Source of the DNA: Brevundimonas sp.
GTDB lineage: Bacteria > Pseudomonadota > Alphaproteobacteria > Caulobacterales > Caulobacteraceae
Direction: 5' to 3'
Assembly (NCBI GenBank): GCA_020253595.1
Contig: JADCBH010000393.1
Coordinates: 1 to 6,530, forward strand
Length of the DNA: 6,530 bases
Shown: positions 1 through 5,709 of the stretch, piece by piece
Layout: every line of letters starts with the position of its first letter
How positions within the stretch are numbered: position 1 is the first letter of the stretch
Position numbers and translations under genes: made by a program
Notes under the pieces: model-generated
Told to the model about the DNA's origin: nothing
The model's database searches: none
What the model saw: the letters and a program-made list of their open reading frames with translations, nothing else

Positions 1-512
1 CCCGGAACGTGGCGGCCCAGACGACCGTCGGCATCATAGCGTGGAAAGGCCGCTGCATCGTGCATGAGCGGTTCAAGGCCGAGGACATCCACGCCATGCG
101 CGAGGCCTATCCCGGAGCCGAGATCCTGGCTCACCCGGAATGTCCGGAAGATGTGCTGGGTGCCGCCGACTTCGCCGGATCGACAGCCGCCATGACCGAC
201 TACGTCATGGCGAAGAAGCCGCGACAGGTCGTCCTGATCACCGAGTGCTCGATGGCGTCCAACATCAAGGGGGACGTGCCCGAGGTCGACTTCATCGGCC
301 CCTGCAACCTGTGCCCCTACATGAAGCGCATCACGCTGACGAACATTCGCGACTGCCTGCGCGACATGAAGTTCGAGGTGACGGTGCCAGAGGACATGAT
401 CGCCAAGGCGGCGCTGGCCGTTCAACGCATGATCGATCTGCCGCCACCGGCCATCCCGGCGCGCTATGACATGATCAAGGCCCGGCATCATGTGCCTGTG
501 GAGCTGATCTGA
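1..512 (+). CDS. nadA: Quinolinate synthase NadA, C-terminal half (5' end outside window)
   Basis: NadA condenses iminoaspartate (made by NadB) with dihydroxyacetone phosphate to give quinolinate, using an oxygen-sensitive [4Fe-4S] cluster in the cytoplasm. The reading frame is open through the left edge, so the GTG at 9 is an internal codon and not the start. About 169 residues are visible, roughly half of the usual 340-370. Recognisable family motifs, counted from the codon at 9: W-K-G-R-C with V-H-E-R-F (12-22), the A-H-P-E-C cluster-ligand motif (41-45), G-S-T (57-59), T-E-C-S-M (78-82), and C-N-L-C-P-Y-M-K-R (99-107), which carries the last cluster cysteine. The first ligand cysteine must lie outside the window. 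The TGA stop shares its A with the ATG of the next gene (TGATG), which indicates translational coupling. Family assignment is very secure. Confidence 0.97.
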   Translation, partial: RNVAAQTTVGIIAWKGRCIVHERFKAEDIHAMREAYPGAEILAHPECPEDVLGAADFAGSTAAMTDYVMAKKPRQVVLITECSMASNIKGDVPEVDFIGPCNLCPYMKRITLTNIRDCLRDMKFEVTVPEDMIAKAALAVQRMIDLPPPAIPARYDMIKARHHVPVELI

Positions 513-1357
513 TGAGTGAGACCGGGCCCTGGGGGTCGAGGGACGGACGTCAGCCCACGGTGCCGGTCGCAGCGCCGGGTGACACGATCGCGTCTCCTAC
601 CCCGGGAGCGCCCGCAATCGACAAGGGTCAGAGCCCGGCGTGGGTCGTGATCTCGACCCTGCTGATGCTCGGCTTCATCTGGTTCCTGACCGGCAGCTGG
701 ATCGTGGCGGTCTCGGCGATCTTCGGCCTGTTCGTGCACGAGTACGGCCATGTCCTGGGGATGGGCCCGGCCAGGGTTTACATCATCCCCTTCCTCGGCG
801 GCCTCGCGCGCGGCCAGCGCAATCCCGTCAGCGAGTGGGACTGGGTGCTGGTGTCGCTGGCCGGTCCGGCGTTTGGCCTCCTGGCCGTTCTGCCCGCCGT
901 CGGCCTGTGGATGGCGACCGGAGACCGGGAATGGATGATGGGGGCCTTCCTCATCGCCATGATCAATCTGGTGAACCTGGCTCCCGCTCCGCCGCTGGAC
1001 GGGTCCAAGGCTCTGGGTCCCGTGCTCGCCCGCATCGACCCGATGGTGGAGAAGGCGGCCCTGATCGCCATCGGGGTGCTGGTGGTCTGGTGGGGCGTCT
1101 CCACCGGGCGCTACATTCTGGCCATCTTCCTGGGCATCGCCGTGCTGGGCTCCCTGCGTCGCGGGGCCTGGCGGCCGGGCGAGAGGAAACTGAGCTGGGG
1201 TGAAGCCGCGAAGTCGCTGGGCCTGTTCGTCGCGACCGGCGCGGCCTGCGCGGGGGCTGCGCTTGGCGTACTTCTGCCGATCTCGGACGGCTCGGTTCTG
1301 GGCGCGCTGGACATGGCCGGGCGCTTCATCGGCTTCGATCCGGGGCTGTCGCAGTGA
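512..1357 (+). CDS. Site-2-type (M50 family) membrane metalloprotease
   Basis: This is a predicted zinc intramembrane protease of 281 aa. Residues 1-42 are a Pro/Gly/Ala-rich, probably cytoplasmic tail. Hydrophobic segments follow at about 43-60, 62-82, 112-134, 141-157, 181-198, 200-214 and 234-256. The second segment carries H-E-Y-G-H (76-80), the HExxH zinc site. The fourth runs into N-L-A-P-A-P-P-L-D-G (155-164), matching the N-x-x-P-x-P-x-L-D-G motif that supplies the third zinc ligand (D163) in site-2 proteases. All expected catalytic residues are present, so the enzyme should be active. No PDZ or CBS domain is visible, so it is a compact form; the substrate is unknown. The ATG overlaps the nadA stop by one base, with GGAG at 500-503 placed 8 nt upstream. 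Its stop overlaps the nadB start (GTGA). It is therefore part of the nad operon, although it has no known role in NAD synthesis. Confidence 0.88.
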   Translation: MSETGPWGSRDGRQPTVPVAAPGDTIASPTPGAPAIDKGQSPAWVVISTLLMLGFIWFLTGSWIVAVSAIFGLFVHEYGHVLGMGPARVYIIPFLGGLARGQRNPVSEWDWVLVSLAGPAFGLLAVLPAVGLWMATGDREWMMGAFLIAMINLVNLAPAPPLDGSKALGPVLARIDPMVEKAALIAIGVLVVWWGVSTGRYILAIFLGIAVLGSLRRGAWRPGERKLSWGEAAKSLGLFVATGAACAGAALGVLLPISDGSVLGALDMAGRFIGFDPGLSQ

Positions 1358-2865
1358 ACCGCCTCGAGCACGACGGGCCTCTGGTCATTGGAGGCGGTCT
1401 GGCAGGTCTGTCCGCCGCCCTCTCGGCTGCCCCACGGCCGGTTCTGGTGGTCAGCCCCGCCCCCCTGCTGGAAGCTGCCTCCAGCGCCTGGGCCCAGGGT
1501 GGGGTGGCGGCCGCCCTGGCACCTGACGACGCACCGGCCCTGCACCTGCGCGATACCGAGGCCGCCGGGGCCGGCCTGGTCGATCATAATGCCGCGGAGG
1601 CTCTGACGGCGGACGGTCGATCAACCGTTGAGTGGCTGGCCTCGCTGGGCGCGCCATTCGACAGGACCCCGGCCGGCGACTTCGCCGTCAGTCTGGAGGC
1701 CGCCCATTCCCGCGCCCGGGTGGCCCGGGTCGGCGGGGACGGTGCCGGGCGCGCGATTCTGTCGGCTCTGGTCGCCTCTGCACGGGCTGCCCCGCACATC
1801 ACGGTCTGGGAAGGCGCCCGTCTGCGCGCCCTGATTCAGGACGCGGGCGGACGCGTCTGTGGCGCGGTGATCGAAAAGGACGGTGCCCTGATTGAAGTGA
1901 TCGCCACGGCTGTCGTCCTGGCGACCGGCGGCGCGGGCGGTCTGTTCGGACGCACGACCACGCCGGTGGCCCTGAAGGGCGAGGGAATGGCCCTGGCCTG
2001 GGCGGCGGGCGCCGAGATCCTCGACCCGGAATTCGTCCAGTTCCACCCGACCGCCATCGACGTCGGCCTCGACCCGATGCCGCTGGCGACCGAGGCCCTG
2101 CGTGGCGATGGTGCCCGCCTGATCGACGCCGACGGCCGCTATCTGCTCGGTTCCGAGCCGGACGCGGACCTGAAGGCCCGCGACATCGTGGCCCGTGGCG
2201 TTCACGCCGCAGTGGCGGAGGGACGCGGGGCCTTTCTGGACGCGCGCACGGCCATCGGAGACCACTTTCCTCACGCCTTCCCTGCCGTGTTCGCCGCCTG
2301 CATGGCGGCGGGGCTCGACCCGCGCGTCACCCCCATCCCGGTGGCCCCGGCGGCGCATTATCACATGGGCGGAATCGTCGCCGATCCGGACGGCCGGACC
2401 AGCCTGCCGGGCCTGTTTGCCGTCGGCGAGTGCGCGGCGACCGGCGTCCACGGGGCCAACAGGCTGGCGTCGAACTCGCTGCTTGAGGCCGCCGCCTTCG
2501 GGCGCCGCACGGGTCGGACAGCCGCCCTGGAGCACAGCCGCGAGGCCGGCGTTCTGACCGTAAGCCCTGTGATCGACGACCTGCCGCCGGCCGCTATGGC
2601 CCAACTGCGCGCCGCCATGAGCGCGGACTGCGGCGTGGTTCGCGACGCCCAGGGCCTGTCTCGTCTGATCGGCCTGATTGATCGGCTTGAAGCGGCTCAT
2701 GGCGCGTCGCCAGCCTTGATCGCCGCTCGTCTGATCGCCGAGGCTGCTCTGGCACGACGCGAGAGCCGGGGCGGTCACTATCGGAGCGACTGTCCGGCTT
2801 CGGCTCCCCTGCCGGAACATACGCGCCTGCGACGCACCGCTTCTCCTGTCCGGGCAGCGGCATGA
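1354..2865 (+). CDS. nadB: L-aspartate oxidase NadB
   Basis: A flavoenzyme of 503 aa that oxidises L-aspartate to iminoaspartate, the first step of de novo NAD synthesis, handing an unstable product to NadA. The family's usual length is about 510-540. Visible motifs: FAD-binding G-G-G-L-A-G-L at 13-19; S-S-A-W-A-Q-G-G-V-A at 43-52; E-A-A-H-S-R at 115-120; A-T-G-G-A-G-G-L-F at 190-198; Q-F-H-P-T at 229-233; A-T-E-A-L-R-G-D-G at 245-253; A-R-D-I-V-A-R-G at 275-282; A-H-Y-H-M-G-G at 334-340; and the C-terminal FAD motif with G-E-C-A-A-T-G-V-H-G-A-N-R-L-A-S-N-S-L-L at 358-377. H231, R281, H335 and R370 match, by motif, the active-site residues of the E. coli enzyme. The V-H-G-A-N-R-L-A-S-N-S-L-L-E block favours oxidase over succinate dehydrogenase, as does the nadA/nadC context. 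The start is GTG, overlapping the preceding stop by 4 nt, with GGGG at 1342-1345 as the likely ribosome site. Confidence 0.96.
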   Translation: MNRLEHDGPLVIGGGLAGLSAALSAAPRPVLVVSPAPLLEAASSAWAQGGVAAALAPDDAPALHLRDTEAAGAGLVDHNAAEALTADGRSTVEWLASLGAPFDRTPAGDFAVSLEAAHSRARVARVGGDGAGRAILSALVASARAAPHITVWEGARLRALIQDAGGRVCGAVIEKDGALIEVIATAVVLATGGAGGLFGRTTTPVALKGEGMALAWAAGAEILDPEFVQFHPTAIDVGLDPMPLATEALRGDGARLIDADGRYLLGSEPDADLKARDIVARGVHAAVAEGRGAFLDARTAIGDHFPHAFPAVFAACMAAGLDPRVTPIPVAPAAHYHMGGIVADPDGRTSLPGLFAVGECAATGVHGANRLASNSLLEAAAFGRRTGRTAALEHSREAGVLTVSPVIDDLPPAAMAQLRAAMSADCGVVRDAQGLSRLIGLIDRLEAAHGASPALIAARLIAEAALARRESRGGHYRSDCPASAPLPEHTRLRRTASPVRAAA

Positions 2866-3731
2866 GCCCGATCCTGCCCGACATCCTGATCCGTCCCATC
2901 GTCCGGATGGCGCTCGCGGAGGACCTTGGTCGCGCCGGCGACGTCACCGCTGCGGCCTGCATCCCGCAGGGCGCGCGGATGAGGGCCCGGTTCACCGCGC
3001 GCAAGGCGGGCGTGCTGGCAGGCATCGACTGTGTCCGGATTGCGCTGGAGGAGATGGACGCCGGCGCTTCAATGGCCCTGAACGCCCGGGACGGCGATGC
3101 CTTCGAGGCAGGAGCGGTTCTGGCCGATGCGGAGGCCGACGCCCGCGCCTTTCTCTCGGCGGAACGGACGGCCCTGAACCTGCTGGGTCGCCTGTGCGGG
3201 GTGGCGACCCTGACGCGAGCCTATGTGGACGCCGTCGCGGGGACGGGTGCCCGGATCGCGGATACGAGAAAGACCACCCCCGGCCTGCGAGCGCTGGAGA
3301 AACACGCCGTGCGCTGCGGCGGCGGTGTGAACCATCGCTTCGGCCTGGATGATGCGGTTCTGATCAAGGACAACCATGTCGCGGTCTGTGGCGGCGTCGA
3401 GCCAGCCGTTCGGGCCGCACGCGCCCATGTCGGGCACCTGATGAAGGTGGAGCTGGAGGTCGACGGCCTCGATCAATTCCGTGAGGCCCTGGCCCTGGTT
3501 CAGACCGGCAAGGGCCCTGATGTCATTATGCTGGACAACTTCACGCTCGCTGATCTGTCGGAGGCCGTCCGCCTGAGGAACGCGGGCGGGTTGCCCACCA
3601 CCCTGGAGGCGTCGGGCGGGGTCAATCTTCAGACCGTACGCGCGATCGCAGAGACTGGCGTCGACATCATCTCCGTCGGCGCGCTGACCCATTCCGCGCC
3701 CGTGCTGGATATCGGCCTGGATAGCTTCTGA
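2862..3731 (+). CDS. nadC: Nicotinate-nucleotide pyrophosphorylase (quinolinate phosphoribosyltransferase) NadC
   Basis: NadC converts quinolinate and PRPP to nicotinate mononucleotide, CO2 and pyrophosphate, the last step of the aspartate route to the pyridine ring. At 289 aa it is of normal length. The N-terminal domain contains E-D-L-G-R-A-G-D-V-T (20-29) and S-A-E-R-T-A-L-N-L-L (99-108). The barrel domain contains D-T-R-K-T-T-P-G-L-R (134-143), a substrate-binding stretch, then K-H-A-V-R-C-G-G-G-V-N-H-R (147-159), L-I-K-D-N-H (167-172), V-E-L-E-V-D (196-201), I-M-L-D-N-F (222-227), E-A-S-G-G-V (249-254), and a phosphate-binding end with D-I-I-S-V-G-A-L-T-H-S (268-278). The ATG overlaps the nadB stop as ATGA. 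No good ribosome site precedes it, so translation probably depends on ribosomes finishing nadB. It appears to be the last gene of the operon. Confidence 0.97.
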   Translation: MSPILPDILIRPIVRMALAEDLGRAGDVTAAACIPQGARMRARFTARKAGVLAGIDCVRIALEEMDAGASMALNARDGDAFEAGAVLADAEADARAFLSAERTALNLLGRLCGVATLTRAYVDAVAGTGARIADTRKTTPGLRALEKHAVRCGGGVNHRFGLDDAVLIKDNHVAVCGGVEPAVRAARAHVGHLMKVELEVDGLDQFREALALVQTGKGPDVIMLDNFTLADLSEAVRLRNAGGLPTTLEASGGVNLQTVRAIAETGVDIISVGALTHSAPVLDIGLDSF

Positions 3732-3768
3732 CGGAACGAACCAACGGCGGGGACGTTGTCCCATTCCG
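3732..3768 (+). terminator. Weak inverted repeat after nadC
   Basis: Just after the nadC stop, CGGAA (3732-3736) can pair with TTCCG (3764-3768), enclosing an inner hairpin GGGAC-GTT-GTCCC (3750-3762). There is no T-tract, and the hairpin sits only a few bases before the ribosome site of the next gene. It could be the 3' end of the nad transcript or a leader structure of the small gene. The call rests on pairing by eye only. Confidence 0.25.
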
Positions 3769-3786
3769 CACGAGGAACAACCGTCC

Positions 3787-3993
3787 ATGGCCCGCCCGCC
3801 CGCAATCCCCAGGGATCAACGCAGCGTCTCTACGGACAAGCCTGCCCTCGGCCAGGACGAGCCCCTGTCCGACCGGCGCGACCGGCGAACAGACGTTCAG
3901 TCCGCTCAGCCTGGCGACGCGGATGTCAATCTGGACGAGCAGGGCCGGTTCGGGAACCTGAAGCAGAACCTGACCACCCACCGAAGGGTTTGA
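3787..3993 (+). CDS. Small hydrophilic hypothetical protein (68 aa)
   Basis: No function can be named. The gene has a good ribosome site, GAGGAA at 3772-3777, about 9 nt before the ATG, and G/C-rich third positions like its neighbours, which supports it being real. The protein is highly charged and polar (many R, D, Q), with no cysteine, signal peptide or membrane segment, and is probably largely disordered. The C-terminal part reads N-L-D-E-Q-G-R-F-G-N-L-K-Q-N-L-T. From memory, this resembles a short motif (D-x-Q-G-R-x-G-N-x-x-Q-N) found at the ends of small conserved alphaproteobacterial proteins of unknown function; that similarity needs a database check. It lies 55 nt after nadC on the same strand, so it may be read from the nad operon or from its own promoter. 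It ends 17 nt before the convergent hydrolase stop. Confidence 0.72.
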   Translation: MARPPAIPRDQRSVSTDKPALGQDEPLSDRRDRRTDVQSAQPGDADVNLDEQGRFGNLKQNLTTHRRV

Positions 3994-3996
3994 GGC

Positions 3997-4016
3997 GTCT
4001 GAGGTCCGGCTCAGGC
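3997..4016. terminator. Short hairpin between two convergent genes
   Basis: GTCTGAG (3997-4003) can pair with CTCAGGC (4010-4016), including one G-T wobble, around a 6-nt GTCCGG loop. It spans the gap between the small gene's stop and the minus-strand hydrolase stop, and includes that stop codon. The position suits a bidirectional terminator, but neither side has a T-tract, so function is uncertain. Confidence 0.25.
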
Positions 4017-5189
4017 CGCAGGCGAGGGGACTGGATCCGCAGACGCTGTTTCGCCCGAAGCAGGCGTGTTGGCGGCGGACGTCGGTGTTTCCGTCGAGGC
4101 GGAAGCCTGGTCTGGAGCCGCCCCCAGGCCTTCCTGGGCCAGCAGGGCCGTATAGGCGATGGCCTGACCGGCCTGACGCAGCGGCGTGCTCGGATCGAGG
4201 CTGGCCTGAACGATCTGTGCGCCATCGCCCAGCGTGGAGGGACGAGCCCCGTAGCTGAAGGCCGTCGAGGAGCCTGCTCGACCCCCGAAGCGATAGAAGA
4301 TGTGGTTCCCGACCTGGTTGACACGGATCAGGCTGTTCCTCCAGCCCGGCGCGACGTTGGTCGTGTGGAAATGCGTGGCGTTTCCGACACCGGCATACAC
4401 GGCACCCGACAGGGCCGCCGAAGCGATGTCGCGGGCCCGGTTCCAGGCCGCCTGGTTCACATTGCCGCGCATGGAGCCATCGCAGGTGAAGCTGAACTGG
4501 CAGCCGACGCGACGGTTCGAGCCCTGGAACACCACGCCACAGACGCTGTTCGGGAAGGCCGAATGGCGGGCGCGGTTCAGGACCACCTGAACAACCGCGC
4601 GCATGCCGTCAGAGCCCTCGCCTCGCGCCTCATAGTAGGCCGCCTGGGTGAGGCATTCGAGATCGCGCGAGGCATCCAGGGCATTGGACAGGCGGAACGG
4701 GCGTGCCGCATCGGCAAGCGTGTTCAGATTGGCCCGACGCAGGTCGGACGGACCACGATCGCCCCGCAGGCCTTCCAGCCGCGCGGTCAGCAGCTCGGCC
4801 TGACGGTCGCGCTGGGCAGAACCAGCAACAGTATAGGGGTCATGACGGCGAGCGATGGCCAGCGCGCTGGCGTCTAGGCCGCCTGCGGCGGCAGCCAGCG
4901 CCTCTTCGGTAAATCCGGCGGCCGTCGCGCCTTCCAGTCGCTCTGCCTGCGCCCGTACCGTTGTCGCCTTGGCGACGCTGCCGCCCAGATAGGCGCAGCC
5001 GATCGCCAGTCCCACGAGCCCACCGAACAATGCGGCCGCCGTCACGGGCCGGATCTTGGCCACGTGATCCGTGCGCGCGTCGGCGCTCGTAGAAGACGAA
5101 TCAAACAAAGGCTCAGTCCTGTGCGGCAGGGCGGATAGCGTCGCCCCCTGGGGTCGTCTCGCGTGGGGACCAGGCGCGCAACCCGCCAC
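4011..5189 (-). CDS. Membrane-anchored SleB-family cell wall hydrolase
   Basis: This is a predicted peptidoglycan hydrolase (Hydrolase_2 fold) acting in the periplasm. In the 392-aa form, residues 1-48 are an N-terminal tail and 49-69 a hydrophobic anchor. Residues 75-170 form a charged Ala/Leu-rich stretch, and about 176-300 the catalytic domain. The domain begins D-L-E-C-L-T-Q-A-A-Y-Y-E-A-R-G-E-G (176-192), with E187 as the likely catalytic glutamate. It continues with V-V-L-N-R (202-206), C-G-V-V-F (217-221), Q-F-S-F-T-C-D (231-237), A-T-H-F-H (271-275) and V-G-N-H-I-F-Y-R (293-300). Residues after about 355 are a low-complexity Ala/Ser/Thr/Pro tail. Such proteins in non-sporulating bacteria are thought to remodel the wall. 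The start is uncertain: GTG at 5189 has GAGGGA at 5196-5201; TTG at 5108 (365 aa) has AGGA at 5117-5120; GTG at 5063 (350 aa) puts the anchor close to the N-terminus but has no clear ribosome site. It is divergent from the repeat-protein gene. Confidence 0.9.
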   Translation of the reverse strand: MAGCAPGPHARRPQGATLSALPHRTEPLFDSSSTSADARTDHVAKIRPVTAAALFGGLVGLAIGCAYLGGSVAKATTVRAQAERLEGATAAGFTEEALAAAAGGLDASALAIARRHDPYTVAGSAQRDRQAELLTARLEGLRGDRGPSDLRRANLNTLADAARPFRLSNALDASRDLECLTQAAYYEARGEGSDGMRAVVQVVLNRARHSAFPNSVCGVVFQGSNRRVGCQFSFTCDGSMRGNVNQAAWNRARDIASAALSGAVYAGVGNATHFHTTNVAPGWRNSLIRVNQVGNHIFYRFGGRAGSSTAFSYGARPSTLGDGAQIVQASLDPSTPLRQAGQAIAYTALLAQEGLGAAPDQASASTETPTSAANTPASGETASADPVPSPAA

Positions 5190-5281
5190 ATCCAGTCCCT
5201 CGCGGATCGGAGATCGATGAACGGGTCGATTCCGGAAAGTGGGCCTTTATCCCGGTCACTGTGGCTGAAATTGGGCTGATT

Positions 5282-5298
5282 CGCAACCCGTTGTTGCG
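5282..5298. repeat. Inverted repeat CGCAAC-N5-GTTGCG
   Basis: Perfect 6-bp arms (5282-5287 and 5293-5298) flank CCGTT. It lies about 95-110 nt upstream of the hydrolase GTG start on the minus strand, so it could be an operator or a 5' leader hairpin. Arms this short in GC-rich DNA can occur by chance. Confidence 0.35.
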
Positions 5299-5369
5299 GC
5301 GCAGCAATTTGTCATTCTCGTGCGGCGGACAGCATGACCCCTATCGTTCGCCGGCTCCGATACAGACCT

Positions 5370-5394
5370 TTCCGGCGATCCGAATCCGCCGGAA
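5370..5394. repeat. Inverted repeat TTCCGGCG-N9-CGCCGGAA
   Basis: Perfect 8-bp arms (5370-5377 and 5387-5394) flank a 9-nt loop. Two more pairs (CC 5367-5368 with GG 5395-5396) are possible if one T is bulged. It does not lie at the 3' end of any identified gene, since both flanking genes point away from it, and no T-tract follows. It could be an operator dyad, a hairpin in an unrecognised small RNA, or a chance structure. Confidence 0.45.
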
Positions 5395-5448
5395 GGCTTG
5401 ATCGACCGCGCTCGCGGACAGGCGAGAAGCATGGGCGGCCGTGTCAAA

Positions 5449-5480
5449 TTGGCTCGATCAGCATTCCCGTAACGAGCCAA
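5449..5480. promoter_or_regulatory. Perfect 8-bp dyad TTGGCTCG-N16-CGAGCCAA
   Basis: The arms at 5449-5456 and 5473-5480 are perfect inverted copies separated by 16 nt. The right arm runs into a seven-A stretch (5479-5485). The dyad sits at the boundary where composition turns AT-rich, about 230 nt upstream of the repeat-protein ATG. Well-spaced arms beside an A-tract look more like a dimeric regulator site than a terminator, because the A-tract is on the wrong side for a rightward terminator. No regulator can be named. Confidence 0.4.
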
Positions 5481-5489
5481 AAAAAGAAT

Positions 5490-5515
5490 TTGCGATCAAC
5501 ATGGTAGCTTATGTC
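5490..5515 (+). promoter_or_regulatory. Weak promoter candidate for the repeat-protein gene
   Basis: TTGCGA (5490-5495) followed after 11 nt by GCTTATGTC (5507-5515) loosely resembles the Caulobacter housekeeping promoter pattern (TTGACG-type -35, GCTANAWC-type -10). It lies in the AT-rich stretch directly after the A-tract, and would give a leader of roughly 185 nt. The match is partial and other AT-rich hexamers nearby could serve as well. Confidence 0.22.
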
Positions 5516-5672
5516 TTTATGGATTTGGTTGGCCTTTCGTAAAGTTCATCTCCGTTGCGCGTTAAAGTAACTTCACACGCGAAAAAGGCTCCTCGTGGCG
5601 GAATCCTGTGGTTATCGAAGTGTAAATGCGTGCTCGTATGCTCGTGGGCATGAGTGTTGCTGGGTTTGGATT

Positions 5673-5686
5673 GCCGAATACTCGGC
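5673..5686 (+). promoter_or_regulatory. Leader hairpin just before a ribosome binding site
   Basis: GCCGA (5673-5677) pairs with TCGGC (5682-5686) around the loop ATAC. It is followed by TTTG and then, 9 nt after the stem, by the AAAGGAA ribosome site (5696-5702) of the secreted repeat protein. A small stem here could stabilise the mRNA 5' end or influence ribosome access. It is seen only by pairing. Confidence 0.3.
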
Positions 5687-5709
5687 TTTGAATCGAAAGG
5701 AACACTCCG

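Larger units (their letters stand above)
5190..5709. other. Divergent intergenic region, 520 nt, no convincing gene
   Basis: This stretch separates the leftward hydrolase gene from the rightward secreted-repeat gene, so it should contain both promoters. The part up to about 5440 is GC-rich. From about 5440 to 5700 it is clearly more AT-rich than the rest of the window, as expected of a promoter and leader. I found no tRNA, rRNA or CRISPR. Open frames here lack coding character. Inverted repeats at 5282-5298, 5370-5394, 5449-5480 and 5673-5686 are listed separately. Confidence 0.7.

Noticed and set aside
9..11. GTG as the start of nadA
   Set aside because: The frame is open to the left edge, and the protein from here lacks the whole N-terminal half and the first cluster cysteine, so it is an internal codon.
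1621..2820. 399-codon open frame on the minus strand opposite nadB
   Set aside because: It lies entirely antisense to a clear nadB. Long antisense frames are expected in GC-rich DNA, and the translation is a low-complexity R/G/Q-rich string with no recognisable motif.
3756..4877. 373-codon open frame on the plus strand opposite the hydrolase
   Set aside because: It covers both the small gene and the antisense of the SleB domain. The translation is Arg/Gly-rich without motifs, while the minus-strand frame has a clear catalytic domain.
5256..5480. Short minus-strand frame in the intergenic region
   Set aside because: The codon use is not like the neighbours, there is no convincing ribosome site, and the translation has no recognisable features.
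5562..5576. Possible CtrA site (TTAA-N7-TTAA)
   Set aside because: Only the first TTAA is present; the second half-site is missing at the required spacing.
5661..5676. Possible sigma-54 promoter (TGG...TTGC) before the repeat-protein gene
   Set aside because: The distance between the GG and GC elements is one base short of the consensus, and the site is too close to the ATG to leave room for the leader.
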